Shown: positions 22,012-33,128 of the stretch, in pieces | How the letters are laid out: each line of letters starts with the position of its first letter | Position numbering within the stretch: the first letter of the stretch is position 1 | The notes under the pieces: model-generated | Seen by the model: the letters and a program-made list of their open reading frames with translations, nothing else | What the model was told of the DNA's origin: nothing | Databases searched by the model: none | Program-made: the position numbers and the translations under genes | Source of the DNA: Chrysemys picta bellii | Taxonomy: Eukaryota > Chordata > Testudines > Emydidae | Assembly: GCF_011386835.1 (NCBI RefSeq) | Contig: NC_088795.1 | Location: forward strand, 119,057,434 to 119,121,433 | DNA: 64,000 bases | Direction: 5' to 3'

Positions 22012-22440
22012 CACACATTTTATTTATTCCTTCACATAACACAAGAACTGGGGTCAACCAATGAAATTAATAGATAGCAGATTTAAAACAAACATGAGGA
22101 AGTACTACTTCACCCAATGCACAGTCAAGGTGGAACTTGTTGCCAGGGGATGCTGTGATGGCCAAAAGTATAACTAGGTTCAAAAAAGAATTAGATAAGT
22201 TCATGGAGGTGATGTCCATCAATGGCTATTAACCAAGGTGGTCAGGAATGCAACCCCATGCTCTGGGTTTCTTGAAACTTCTGGCAGCCAGAAGCTGGGC
22301 CTGGATGAGAGGCGATGGATCACTCTATAATTGTCCTGTTCTGTTCGTTCCCTCTGAAACATCTGGCACTGACCACTGCCGGAGTGATAGGATACTAAGC
22401 TAGATGAACCATTGGTCTGGCCGTTCTTATGACATGATGA
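22012..22440 (+). mobile_element. CR1 3' end (a 'tggaccattggtctg'-type subfamily)
   Basis: Sense-orientation 3' region. It includes 'gaaattaatagatagcag', 'ccaggggatgctgtgatggcc' (22145-22165) and the terminal 'gatgaaccattggtctggcc' near 22403. Only the last RT/post-RT part and the 3'UTR remain, with no open frame. Confidence 0.75.
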
Positions 22441-22570
22441 TCATTGCCCAGAAATCTAATTTAGGGCCTAATCCTTATTCCTACTCATTACTCATTCCAG
22501 AGAAATTCCATTGATTTCAACAGAAACTTGGCATGAGCATGAAAGGCTTTATCAGTTCAGCCTCAATCAT

Positions 22571-22643
22571 CAAAGGTACTTAGGTGCCTAGCTCCATTGA
22601 TTTCCCATTGAAATCAATGGAGTTAGGCACCTGAATACCTTTG
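22571..22643. repeat. 73-bp foldback repeat
   Basis: 'caaaggtacttaggtgccta' on the left pairs with 'taggcacctgaatacctttg' on the right. The inner arms 'ctccattgatttc' and 'gaaatcaatggag' complete a near-perfect hairpin with only a few bases of loop. Confidence 0.8.
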
Positions 22644-22789
22644 AGGATCTAGGTTTTAGAAGACAGCTGCAATTAACCTATGCTAAGTTGACTATGATCA
22701 ATAGTAGGGAAATATAGCCTAGGGATGCAGCTGCTATAAGGTGGATGCATAAATGATTGGAAAACCGTTCCCAGAGTTATCAGTGATTC

Positions 22790-24822
22790 ACAGTCAAGCT
22801 GCAAGGGCATATTGAGTGGGGTCCTGCAGAGATTGGCCTTGGTCCAGTTCTGTTCAATATCTTCATAAACAATTTAGATAATGGCATAGATGCCATAGAG
22901 AGAACATTTATAAAGTTTGCAGACGATACCAAGCTGGGAGGGGATCAAGTGCTTTGGAGGATAGGATTAAAATTCAAAATGATCTGGACAAACTGGAAAA
23001 ATGATCTGATGTAAATAGGATGAAATACAATAAGGACAAAATACAATAAGGACAAATGCAAAGTACTCCACTTAGGAAAGAACAATCAGTTGCACACATA
23101 CAAAATGGGAAATGACTGCCTAGGAAGAAGTAGTGTGGAAAGGGACTTGGGGTCATGGTGGATCACAAGCTAAATATGAGTTCAGTGTAACACTGTTGCA
23201 AAAAAATCAAACATCATTCTGGGATGTATTAGCAGGAATGTGGAAAGCAAGACACGAGAAGTACAGTAACTCCTCACTTAATGTTGTAGTTATGTTCCTG
23301 AAAAATGCGACTTTAAGCAAAACTATGTTAAGCGAATCCAATTTCCCCATAAGAATTAATGTAAATGGGGGGTTCCAGGGAAATTTTTTTCACCAGACAA
23401 AAGACTATATATATATATATATATAATGTTTTAAACAAACAATTTAATACTGTACACAGCAATGATGATTGTGAAGCTTGGTTGAAGTGCTGAAGTCAGA
23501 GGGTGGCAGAGGGTGGGATAGTTCCCAGGGAATGCCTTACTGCTAAATGATGAACTAGCACTCGGCTGAGCCCTCAAGGGTTAACACATTGTTGTTAATG
23601 TAGCCTCACACTCTACAAGGCAGCACAAATGGAGGGAGGGGAGACAGCATGGCAGACAGAGACACACACCCTGTGTGTGTGAGAGAGAGAGAGATGCACA
23701 TTGCCCCTTTAAGTATGCTGACCGCACTCTTACGTACACTGCCTTTTTAAGTACACCAGCAAGTTGAGACAGTAGCTACTGCCAGCAAGCTCCCTCCGTC
23801 CTGAGCCCTGTTGTGTCCCTCCCCTACTCTATAGAGATGGAGTAAGTGGGGGGGCAGGAGCAGGGGAGAGGGGGACACCATGACATTAGCCCCTCTCTTT
23901 TCCCCCCTCAACCCCCACAGCAAGCATGAGGCTACTGGGAGCAGCTCCAAGGCAAAGGGCAGGAGCAGCACGTGGCAGTCGGGGAAGGGACAGCTGAACT
24001 GCCAGCAATCGATAGCCTGCTGGGCAGCTGCCACACAGGGAACTTAGGGAGTGGGGATCTGATAGGGAGGCTGCCGGTCCACCCTGGTTCCAAGCCCCCA
24101 CCAGCTAGCTCCAATGGGCTGCTCTTTCTGTAAGCAGTGGAGAAAGGAGGCGGCTGCCAAACAACGTTATAAGGGAGCATTGCGCAACTTCAAACGAGCA
24201 TGTTCTCTAATTGAGCAGCAACATAACAATGAAACAACCTTAACCGGGATGACTTTAAATGAGGAGTTACTGTAATTCTTTGGCTCTACTCTGCCCTGAT
24301 AAGGCTTCAGCTGGAGTAGTGTGTCCAGTTCTGAGCGCCACATTTCAGGAAAGATGTGGACAAATTGTTGAATGTCCAGGGAAGAGCAACAAAAATGATT
24401 AAAGATCTAGAAAACATGACCTATGAGGGAAGATAGAAAAAATTGGGTTTGTTTTGTCTGGAGAAGAGAAGACTGAGCAGGACATAACAGTATTCAAGTA
24501 TATAAAATATTGTTACAAGGAGGAGGTTGAAAAATTGTTCTCATTAACCTCGGAGGATAGGACAAGAAGCACCGGGCTTAAATTGCAGCAGGAGCGGTTT
24601 AGGTTGGACATCAGGAAAAACTTCCTAACTGTCCAGGTAGTTAAGCCCTGAAATAAATTGCTTAGGGATGTTGTGGAATCTCCATCTTTGGAGGTTTTAA
24701 GAACAGGTTGACAAACACCTGTCAGGAATGATCTAGTTATTGCTTAGTCCTGCCTTGAGGGCAGGGGACTGGACTAGATGACTTATTAGGGCCCTTCCAG
24801 TTCTACACTTCTATGATTCTAC
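22790..24822 (+). mobile_element. CR1 LINE split by a Tigger-like element
   Basis: The first half (22790-23263) covers the RT region: 'agtggggtcctgcagagat' (GVPQ-type block), 'gcagacgataccaagctggg' (ADDTKLG) and onward. The second half (24273-24822) continues collinearly with 'tggagtagtgtgtccagttc' through the 3' end 'gcccttccagttctacactt'. Numerous stops and a duplicated 'tacaataaggacaaa' at 23027-23054 show it is old. Removing 23264-24272 plus one TA restores continuity. Confidence 0.85.
23264..24272. mobile_element. Tigger/pogo-like non-autonomous element (Tc1/mariner group)
   Basis: The ends 'cagtaactcctcacttaa' and 'ttaaatgaggagttactg' are inverted with one mismatch and flanked by TA on both sides (23262-23263 and 24273-24274), the target duplication of Tc1/mariner-type transposons. 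At 1,009 bp it contains (TA)n at 23406-23425, a (GT)n/(GA)n patch at about 23670-23695 and a GC-rich segment near 23800-24100. No transposase motif was seen on either strand. Confidence 0.75.
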
Positions 24823-24904
24823 AAAAGAATAAAACATTAAAAAAACATACATCCTGGTAATGTTCCAAAGGTTATACAGGATACTGTAGTATCTATTCCA
24901 AAGA

Positions 24905-25745
24905 TTAGACACATGGGCGGCATGTATAATAGGTCGGGGAGGCTAAGCCTCCCCAAACAGAATGTGGCACACCTACCTCATGCTGCCAGCCTGCTGCTTT
25001 TGGAATGCCCCCTGGCCATGGCCCCGCCTGCGCTCCACCCCGAGGCCCTGCTCCCGCATCCCGCTCTTGCCCTGTGGTCCCGCCTCTTCCCCCAAATTCC
25101 CCCCACCCGCCTCTTGCGCTTCTCACCTCACCATTGAGGTAGTCTGCCAAAGTGGGCTGGTGCCAAAATAGGGATAGGCGTGCCATCTTTTGCTCCACTG
25201 CCATTTGAGAACCCCATTGCTGCAGAGCCATCCAGATTTCCTGCACGTTGCAGAGAGCCGAAGAGTCCTGTCCCCCTAACCCCACACCCCCACCCACCGC
25301 TCACGCCTCTTCATCCCCTGAGAGGCAGAAAGTCACGGCGGTGGGGCCCCTCAGGGGAGGGGCGGAGAGAGGCACAGGCAGTGGGGCCCCTCGGGGGAGA
25401 GAGGTGCGAGTGGTGGGGGAGGGTCCATTGGGGAAGGAAGCAGAGAGGTGCAGGTGGTGGGACCCCTTGGGGGAGGGAAAAGAGGAGCGTGAATGGCAGG
25501 GAAGAGAGCCAAACAGGAGCAGGCCCTGTGGCGGAGTTGGGATGGAGTGTGGGCAGGGTCTTGGTGGGAGAGAAGGCCAAGCAGAGGCGGGTCTCAGAAT
25601 TGAGCAGAGAGAAGGGCCGTGGTCCAGGCACCAGTGTCGTGTCCCCCCCCCCCACACACACATTTCTAGGGGGCTTCTGGTGCTCAAGCCCAGCCTCCCC
25701 AGATGTGGAAGTCACATGCCACCCATGGTTATACAAGATATGCAA
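24905..25745. other. GC-rich composite repeat with Harbinger transposase scrap
   Basis: The stretch at about 25137-25265, read on the - strand, keeps pieces of a Harbinger transposase ('LCNVQEIWMALQQWG', and a counterpart of the IDGTHIPI region). It is embedded in G/C-rich sequence with 'ggggaggctaagcctcccc' at 24938-24956 (palindromic) and 'cagcctccccag' near 25684. The overlapping long frames (to 213 codons) are low-complexity Gly/Pro/Arg runs on both strands and are not credible genes. Confidence 0.45.
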
Positions 25746-26880
25746 AATTACAGACAAGGGAGATGTGATAAGGAAAGTTACATTCTGGTTTCAGGGTGGC
25801 TTCAGTGACACTAGTTTTTAATGTGCCCATGCTAGATCTTCTTGCTCTATGATCTTTTGTGGGTGACATGCCACAGGCACTTGCTGATGTACAGCCAATT
25901 ATACATTTCTGTGAGTAATTAATTTAATTTTTGAAATTCCCTCAATTAAAAAAATCTCCCCACTCTTATAAATTATGCTGTACATAACTAACCTCAATCA
26001 TAAAGAGGTAAACTTTGCCGTGAAGACAGCAAAACTCAGGTTTATCCTAATCTCAGGTGACAGAGAGTTCCAGAGCCAGGGGTCTTCTACAGATAATGTT
26101 TCTGAAAGCTTCCCTTTGGCTCCATCCATTTCAATGTTCCTGTAGGATCCAGCTGCCTTGATGGGCCCCTGAAATCAATCTCTGAGATACAGTAGCTAGA
26201 GTCAGTTGACATTTTAAAAAATGTGGACTAGCCTCCTCAAGTGAATCACAGATGAGATCAGGAACCGCTGAAGACTATGGAGTTTTGGTGTGATTTTGTC
26301 TCTTAGAACAGGTGATGCTGCTGTAAGGTTGAAAAGAGAAACTCTCTGTTGATGCTGATGTAGGCCAATACTAAGCAGTTTCATGACACTTAAAGATTAA
26401 TCTCATCACTGTCCAAGGGCCCAGATGTCCATGCATCATCAGTGCAATATATCAGTCTGTATTCAATTAAACTACTGCCCAAGCCCTTGTACACTTCAGA
26501 ACTCTGCCACTCAGCTGGTTGTGGTTTGAAAAAGATCGCAACTTTCAGAGTCCCTATAGCCACCCTTTGCAATGAGTAGGAAGTAATTTGCTGCTCTTTC
26601 ACCATTGCAGGCCCAATATACATTCTTTTAAGGGTTGGGCTGTTAGCCATTTACTGATTAAAAAGCTTACATTGAATCACACTTAATCTTGAAGGAGTGG
26701 CTGGTTTATGGTGATGTATAAATCATTGTTCCAGCTCTGCCCTACTGATAAAGCTTGAATTTTGAATTGAATTTCTTTATAAAGGAATTTGGTTTCAAGC
26801 TGCACCTAGATGATGAAAAGCAGTGCTTAAGGTGTAAATATTTGCTAACTGGCTCCACTCACTGTATAACAATGAGATGT
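25746..26880. other. no gene recognised; upstream flank of S100P
   Basis: AT-rich, with no repeat boundary found. It may hold distal S100P regulatory sequence, but nothing specific can be pointed to. Confidence 0.4.
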
Positions 26881-26886
26881 GATAGC

Positions 26887-26895
26887 TATATAAAG
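26887..26895 (+). promoter_or_regulatory. S100P: TATA box of S100P
   Basis: 'tatataaag' lies 88 bp upstream of the start codon. The expected start of transcription, about 30 bp downstream, falls on the initiator-like 'ttcagtctc' (26910-26918). That gives a 5' UTR of about 65 nt with no intron needed before the ATG. The site is inferred from spacing only. Confidence 0.65.
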
Positions 26896-26982
26896 CACCC
26901 CAGAACCCGTTCAGTCTCTACTCTCTAAAGAAGGGCCAGAGGCTATTCACACAAAGAAGGAAGCCAGAATCCATTAGCAAAG

Positions 26983-27120
26983 ATGTCTGAACTGGAAACT
27001 GCAATGGGAATGATCATTGATGTCTTTGACAAGTATTCTGGGGCTGAAGGCAATAAGCAAACCCTCACCAAAGGAGAACTAAAGACCCTCCTGGAAAAAG
27101 AGCTACCCAACTTCCTCTCG
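26983..27120 (+). CDS. S100P: S100P, coding exon 1 (residues 1-46)
   Basis: S100P is a small dimeric EF-hand Ca2+-binding protein of the S100 family that acts in the cytoplasm and can be secreted to act through cell-surface receptors in mammals. This exon opens '[20 protein letters not shown]', nearly identical to the mammalian S100P start. It encodes helix I, the 14-residue S100-type pseudo-EF loop (S19 to E32) and helix II, ending '...EKELPNFLS'. The ATG has A at -3. The exon stops at 27120 before a consensus 'gtaaag' donor in phase 0, where other S100 genes also split the two EF-hands. With exon 2 it gives 95 codons, the same length as human S100P. No frame damage was seen. Orthology is assigned from recalled family sequence; a close S100 paralog is the only real alternative. 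Confidence 0.92.
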
Positions 27121-27251
27121 GTAAAGTGATGGTTCAGTATATTTTCTCTGTAATAGACTTAAAGCAATATGGAGAGAGACATTTTTGGTGTTTTGTGCAG
27201 GGAATTGGCTACAGAAATCATTACTGTTAAGGGAAGTTGTGTGGGATCTTT

Positions 27252-27425
27252 TAGAATATCAGGGTTGGAAGGGACCTCAGGAGGTCATCTAGTCTAACCC
27301 CCTCCTCAAAGCAGGACTAATCCCCAGACAGATTTTTACCCCAGTTTGCTAAATGGCCCCCTCAAGGATTGAGTTCACAACCCTGGGTTTAGCAGGCCAA
27401 TGCTCAAACCACTGAGCTATCCCTC
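27252..27425 (-). mobile_element. CR1 3' end, antisense, in S100P intron
   Basis: 'agaatatcagggttggaagg' and 'gacctcaggaggtcatctag' are the complement of the standard CR1 3' terminus. The fragment runs about 170 bp to 'gctatccctcccc'. Confidence 0.8.
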
Positions 27426-27948
27426 CCCACCCCAAGCTATCCCATGCTGACAATGTGGCTTTGAAAGTGAACGCAGATCACACAACTGAATGCAGTAGTC
27501 AGACTCAATACTGATTGTCAGGTTTTCTGTATTTCTTATTCCTCTCTCTAGTTTTCAGGGCAATGGTATTTAAACAGAATATTTACTTCTTCAGAAGTCA
27601 TCTGCTCCTGTTGTTTACTCCCCACCAGAATTTGTAATCCCATATGATGTCTCAATTAACTGCTGTGAAAAAGGATTGTGATGCTAACAATTGAATATAA
27701 TGACAACAAATGGGGAGTCTCTTGGTCTAGGCATTTATACCACACTTCTTACTGTGATATCTGAGCATGTATACAAGTATGGTATATAAGCAGCAGTGGG
27801 ACAGAGTAGATGAACTTGGAAGAACTGTTTGTGAAGTGTCCTTCTTAATAACAAATAAAGGGAAAGAAATAACGAACATGTTTCAGATAACAGCATTGTT
27901 AAATAATCAGAATGTGCTCTTAAGTATTTTTCATCTATCTCTGTAGCA

Positions 27949-28146
27949 CGTCTTCACTGGCAACATTAAAGCGCTGCCACTTTTGTAGTCGTGGCACAGC
28001 GCGTTCTTAAAAAACCACCTCCACGAGGGGCGTAGCTACTGTCTACACTGGCGCTTTACAGTGCTGAAACTTGCAGCACTCGGGGGTGTTTTTTCACACC
28101 CCTGAGCGAGAAAGTTGCAGCACTGTAAAGTGTCAGTGTAGAGAAG
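27949..28146. mobile_element. Harbinger-type MITE in S100P intron
   Basis: The left terminus 'cgtcttcactggc...taaagcgct' corresponds to the complement of the right terminus ('gcactgtaaagtgtcagtgtagagaag'). The terminal sequence resembles the ends of the 3.6-kb Harbinger element. About 200 bp and non-coding. Confidence 0.6.
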
Positions 28147-28228
28147 TATTCCACGCTCTGTAATGTGGCATCATGAGATATTTACCATTCTTAATAACAT
28201 TAAGTTGCAAAGGATATTTTCTAGAAAA

Positions 28229-28549
28229 TCTATCTCCCCTTGTAAGTATTCTCACACTTCTTATCAAACGGTCTGTACTGGGCTATCTTGATTATCACTT
28301 CAAAAGTTTTTTTTTTCTCTTACTTAATTGGCCTCCCAGAGTTGGTAAGACAACTCCCACCTGTTCATGCTCTCTGTATGTGTGTGTGTATATATATCTC
28401 CTCAATATATGTTCCATTCTATGCATCCGAAGAAGTGGGCTGTAGCCCACGAAAGCTTATGCTCTAATAAATTTGTTAGTCTCTAAGGTGCCACAAGTAC
28501 TCCTGTTCTTTTTGCGGATACAGACTAACATGGCTGCTACTCTGAAACC
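28229..28549 (+). mobile_element. Penelope-like element 3' tail, in S100P intron
   Basis: It starts exactly downstream of the PLE stop-codon region ('tctatctccccttgtaagta') and ends at the intact terminus 'gctgctactctgaaacc'. A 10-bp duplication 'ttctagaaaa' flanks it (28219-28228 and 28550-28559). Sense relative to S100P. It is very similar to the tail of the 43-kb copy. Confidence 0.8.
28428..28464 (+). ncRNA. hammerhead-ribozyme-like motif in S100P intron
   Basis: Core 'cgaaga' (C in place of the U of CUGA), bulged A, perfect stem II gtgggc-tgta-gcccac, GAAA, stem III agc-ttat-gct, then C. It lies on the S100P sense strand, so it would be present in the primary transcript. The core substitution argues against cleavage. 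Confidence 0.35.
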
Positions 28550-30782
28550 TTCTAGAAAACAGTAACATTAGAGGTGGTTGGAAAATTTTTGTCAGAATGA
28601 TTTTCCAATTAAAAACATCTTTTTCACAAAACTGAAATTTCCTGTGAGAAAATTTCACTTTTGATGAAAAATTTCAATTTTCCATTGGGAAAATCAAAAT
28701 GACAGTTTGCCTGCTTTCCTGTTGGAAGGCTCCTGTCTGACAAATCTTTCCAGAAGGGCTGCAGAGGCTGATTACCCTGGCTCTCTGCCCTCCGGCTATC
28801 AGCCTCCAGCACTAGCTGGGGAGAGAGAGAGCCCAAGCCCCCAGCCTCCCCACCTCCCCCCTGGTCTAGGGTCCAGAGAGCTGGAAAACTCTGTCTCCCC
28901 GCCTCCCGCACACCCACTCCGGCCCCCAGGCCAGAAAGGCTGAATGCCCCAGCTCCCTGTTTCTCAGGCAGCTGGGCTGGAAGGCTCTTGTCAATTTCAC
29001 TTTCAAAGTGAAGACTTTTGTTCCAACCTAGCCACATTTTTTTTCCAAATTTTTGAAATTGACAATAGCCTTTCAGCCTGGCAGCTGAAAAATTATACTT
29101 CAGTTCCCCTGCAATGGAATTTTTTTTTATTTACTTCCTTAAAAAATGTCATGTCTTTTGACTTTTCAATTAGGAAACAGAAATATTTCCACTATCATTT
29201 TCTGGGGAGCTCTAAATAATATGTTTGCATTTGGCCATAGCCACCAATAATCCATTCCTAAAATTTGTGACTTGACTTGAATTTAATTGCATTCATATAT
29301 TTTTAGACTATTATACAGACTTGTTTTTATCAAACTTCATTCAGTAAAGGGAAATCATGGCTTCACATATAGACACCTGGTTCTCATTGAGCAGTAAGGC
29401 ATGCATATGTAAGGAAAGAATTTGGCCCATTAGGTCAAGCTACTGCAATATGGGACCATACCTGTAGCTGCGGCGAGTGTCCTTGTATCATTTTGGGGAT
29501 TATTGAAGTCTTGCACAAGTCTCTGCAGCATAAAGATGGCTAATGCACATTTTGCTGAACTGGGCTGAGTTTAATCCCTACTATGGCTTGCTTATTGCAG
29601 TATTCAGACTCAGCTTCCAGATTTAGTGGTTTGGGGTTTTTTTAAAAGAGAGATTACTATTTAGCAGCAAAGGTTAGTGAAGGTCAAGTTAGAAGAGAAA
29701 ATACATTTTTATTTTAAAAAATTCACAATCTTTCTTGCAAATTAACAAATGTTAAAATCACCACCCATAATGTGTGTTAGCTTCCCAGGATGTAAATGCA
29801 AAAGTTTAACTTCACTTCCCACTATTGGGTCTCCTTATTTACTGCATTTCACTTTACTTGTACAATAACAATTTTACTTGGTTCGAAGTCATAACTGTCA
29901 TTCTTGATTGTTTCCATTTCTTTTATATCACCAAAAATTTCATAAAGCTGTTGGGCCAAATTCTGCTTTTACACATCCTGGTGCCTCACAGGAGTTACAT
30001 TTGTTTGCCTAAAAGTAAAATCTTTCCCATTAATTGCCACAGCCTAGGGCCAAATGTTCAAAAAGTGGTTCCATTTTGTACACACCCAACACTGAACTTC
30101 CAAACAACTGTGCATGCATTCTTAGAGCACTAAGATCTGTGTATGATGTTCAGTGATCACTCAGGGCTTCAGCTATTTGCAAGAGCTCTGCTTTATTGTG
30201 TGCATCTACACAACAAATTAAGGTGTAATTGTAACACAAGTAGGCATATCCACGGTAGCTTTAATCTAGTATGGATAATAATACTAGTGAGGATGCGGTG
30301 GCATGGACTTCAGTGCAAGCTAGCTGCCCCAGTACAACCCACCAGGGACCCTGGGTATGGACAGGGCTCCACAAATAATTCATTGAATAACTTAAAATTA
30401 AATCTGTTTATGCATAATTTGAAAAAAAGAAAGGAACAAAATTTTGATCATATATTGTTCAGCCAGGACTATTCACATAACTGTATTTCTGGTGAGTTTT
30501 TGGCATATCTCAGGTTATAATTCCTCATTTTATTTAAAAAAATTACATTAAATCAGTGAAAAATAAAATGATTATTGAACTAATTAGACTCTGACTCTTC
30601 AAACCCTTCAGATTTCAATGAAGTTAAGTATTTAAAATTCACAGTAAAACTGATCAATATTTACACAATTTCATATTTATATAAAATCTAGCTTCAACAA
30701 AACCACAGTATTTTAGTTAATTATATTGTATAGGTCTCTACTGCCATCCTCTGTTTATTATAAAAACTGCATCCTCTTAAAT

Positions 30783-31549
30783 TCATTGTGTCCAGTTTTG
30801 GGCCCCACACTACAAGAAGGATGTGGAAAAATTGGAAAAAGTCCAGCGGAGGGCAACAAAAATGATTAGGGGGCTGGAGCACATGACTTATGAGGAGAGG
30901 CTGAGGGAACTGGGATTGTTTAGTCTGCAGAAGAGAAGAATGAGGGGGGATTTGATAGCTGCTTTCAACTACCCGAAAGGGGGTTCTAAAGGGGATGGAT
31001 CTAGACTGTTCTCAGTAGTGGCAGATGACAGAACAAGGAGTAATGGTCTCAACTTGCAGTGGGGGAAGTCTAGGTTGGATATTAGGAAACACTATTTCAC
31101 TAGGAGGGTGGTGAAGCCAGGGGCGGATCTAGCTTTTTTGCCGCCCCAAGCACGGCAGTCAGGTAGCCTTCGGTGGCATGCCTGCGGGAGGTCCGCTGGT
31201 CCCGCGGCTTCGGCGTACTCGCCGCCGAATTGCCACCGAAGCCACAGGACTGGTGGACCTCCCGCAGGCATACCACCAAAGTATGCCTGACTGCCACCCT
31301 CTCAGGGACCGGCAGGGCACCCCCCACGGCTTGCCATCCCAGGCACGCGCTTGGAGCGCTGGTGCCTGGAGCCGCCGCTGGGTGAAGCACTAGGGGGAGG
31401 TGGTGGAATCTCCATCCTTAGAGGTTTTTAAGGCCTGGCTTGACAAAGCCCTGGCTGGGATGATTTAGTTGGGGATTGGTCATGCTTTGAGCAGGGGGTT
31501 GGACTAGATGACCTCCTGCGGTCCCTTCCAACCCTGATATTCTATGATT
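30783..31549 (+). mobile_element. CR1 3' end, split by a hAT MITE, in S100P intron
   Basis: Begins at 'gtgtccagttttgggcccca' and encodes the conserved post-RT segment ('[20 protein letters not shown]', '...[17 protein letters not shown]') up to the interruption at 31118. It resumes at 31381 and ends in the canonical 'accctgatattctatgat'. The coding part up to the insertion is still open (30823-31117), so this copy is relatively young. Confidence 0.9.
31118..31380. mobile_element. hAT-type MITE nested in CR1
   Basis: Starts 'caggggcggatctagc' and ends '...ggagccgccgctg'. Flanked by the 8-bp duplication 'ggtgaagc' (31110-31117 and 31381-31388) of CR1 sequence. It contains a long internal inversion ('gcctgcgggaggtccgctgg' at 31180 against 'cctcccgcaggc' at 31258), so it can fold into a hairpin. 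Confidence 0.8.
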
Positions 31550-32984
31550 GGAACAAATCATCGCCGGGGTGCAGATTAAAACTGAATTTTTTTTTTTTAG
31601 TGAAAATGTATATTTTGAAAAATCAAAATGTTTCATGAATTTGTGCCGATTTGGCTCCATTGTTAATTTTAAAAAAATCTGAATAATCAAAACATTTCAT
31701 TTCAACATTTTTCTAAACATATTTCCTGAATTTTACATTAAATTCAAAAACATTTTAAAATGGACAAAATTAAAATAAAACATTTCAATTTTGTTTGAAC
31801 CTAACCACATTGTTTCAGACTTTTTGAAATGGCCAGCAAACCAAAGGCTCCATTATTCACCCAGCTCTACTCAAGCTTGAAGACCTGTTGTAATCCTTTA
31901 AAAAAAAAAAAAATCTTTAAAACATTCTCAAAATAAATAATTTTTTTCCTGGAAATTGTCATGTTTAATCTCAGCCAGAGGTTAATTGTTGTGGGCAGTT
32001 TGAAACAAGTTGGTCAATTTAAATTATGATAGGCTGAAAACAAAAAGGACATGACTAGGATACCATTTTTTCATCCCATAACTCAAAATTAGCTTTACTA
32101 ATGAATGCTTCAGAGTCTGTCTTTTGTGTGCACAGCTCCTCGTGACTAACATGTTCAAGTCACTAAGATCAACTGGAACACTCAAGATGACAATCCCAAA
32201 ATGTTCACATGTGGGGGCTGCATACAGGTTGTTCTCAATGAAGAGGCCTTATTTTAATGCTCCCATTCTTGGCCCAACAGAGCCTGTTTGTTGACCTTCT
32301 AGTATAGTTCAAACAGATGTATTTTATTAAGGATTTTCATTTTTTTTTCTTTTCTTTCTTTGAGGGAGCAGGCTGCGAAAGGATGTTTTTAAATTCAGGT
32401 GTGAAGATTTTAGCTGGGGTTGGAGTATCTTGTTTAGCATCTTTAGCATTATGCAAGTTAGGTCATTAAACATGTCTTTAAAGCAGGTACAATACATGCA
32501 CCTATAGATTTGTTGATAGCTACAGCATTTAATTATTCATTCCATATATATAAATATACCTTTTAAGGACAGGATTTGGGTCACAGACCTTTTAAATGTG
32601 CGTGCACACACACAACTTTTATGAACCCATGGACCTGCTCCATTTGAAGCCAATGGAACTTTTGGCATTGACCTCAATGAGAGGAGGATTTGGGCCCCAT
32701 AGTTTTCCAAGTATTGTTCTGTTTTCTCCAACAAGATCAGCTAGTTAGTAGATAACGTTTTCACCTCTCTTAGCCAGATACTATTCTCACAGAGCCTTGT
32801 ATTAGCATAACACAGAGTTCCAAAGTTCTGCATATCCTAGTGTGAGCTGGTGGAATGACTCAGCAGAAACAAAGCCCTGGGGAAGTCAGCCAGGATTTTT
32901 TTTCCTAAAGGAACCTAACCAGAAATCAAAACAAGTTAACTGAAGTAAAACACAATATAATGCCTGCATCTGTAATTTTCACTT

Positions 32985-33117
32985 TATGCATCTGAAGAAG
33001 TGAGGTGTTTTACCCACAAAAGCTTATGCCCAAATAGATCTGTTAGTCTTTAAGGTGCCACCGGACTCCTTGTTGTTTTTGTGGATACTGACTAACAAGG
33101 CTACCCCCTGATACTAA
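32985..33117 (+). mobile_element. diverged Penelope-type 3' tail
   Basis: Same order of motifs as the other PLE tails: 'tctgaagaagtga', 'aaaagcttatgcccaaata', 'gttagtctttaaggtgccac' and 'tgactaacaaggctacccc'. The bases differ enough to represent another subfamily. The hammerhead-like segment (32992-33031) has lost most of stem II. No target duplication was found. Confidence 0.6.
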
Positions 33118-33128
33118 GCAACAAATCT

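Noticed and set aside
25180..25821. 213-codon open frame and its antisense partners
   Set aside because: Low-complexity Gly/Arg/Pro translation, equally open in other frames, overlapping a Harbinger transposase scrap on the opposite strand.
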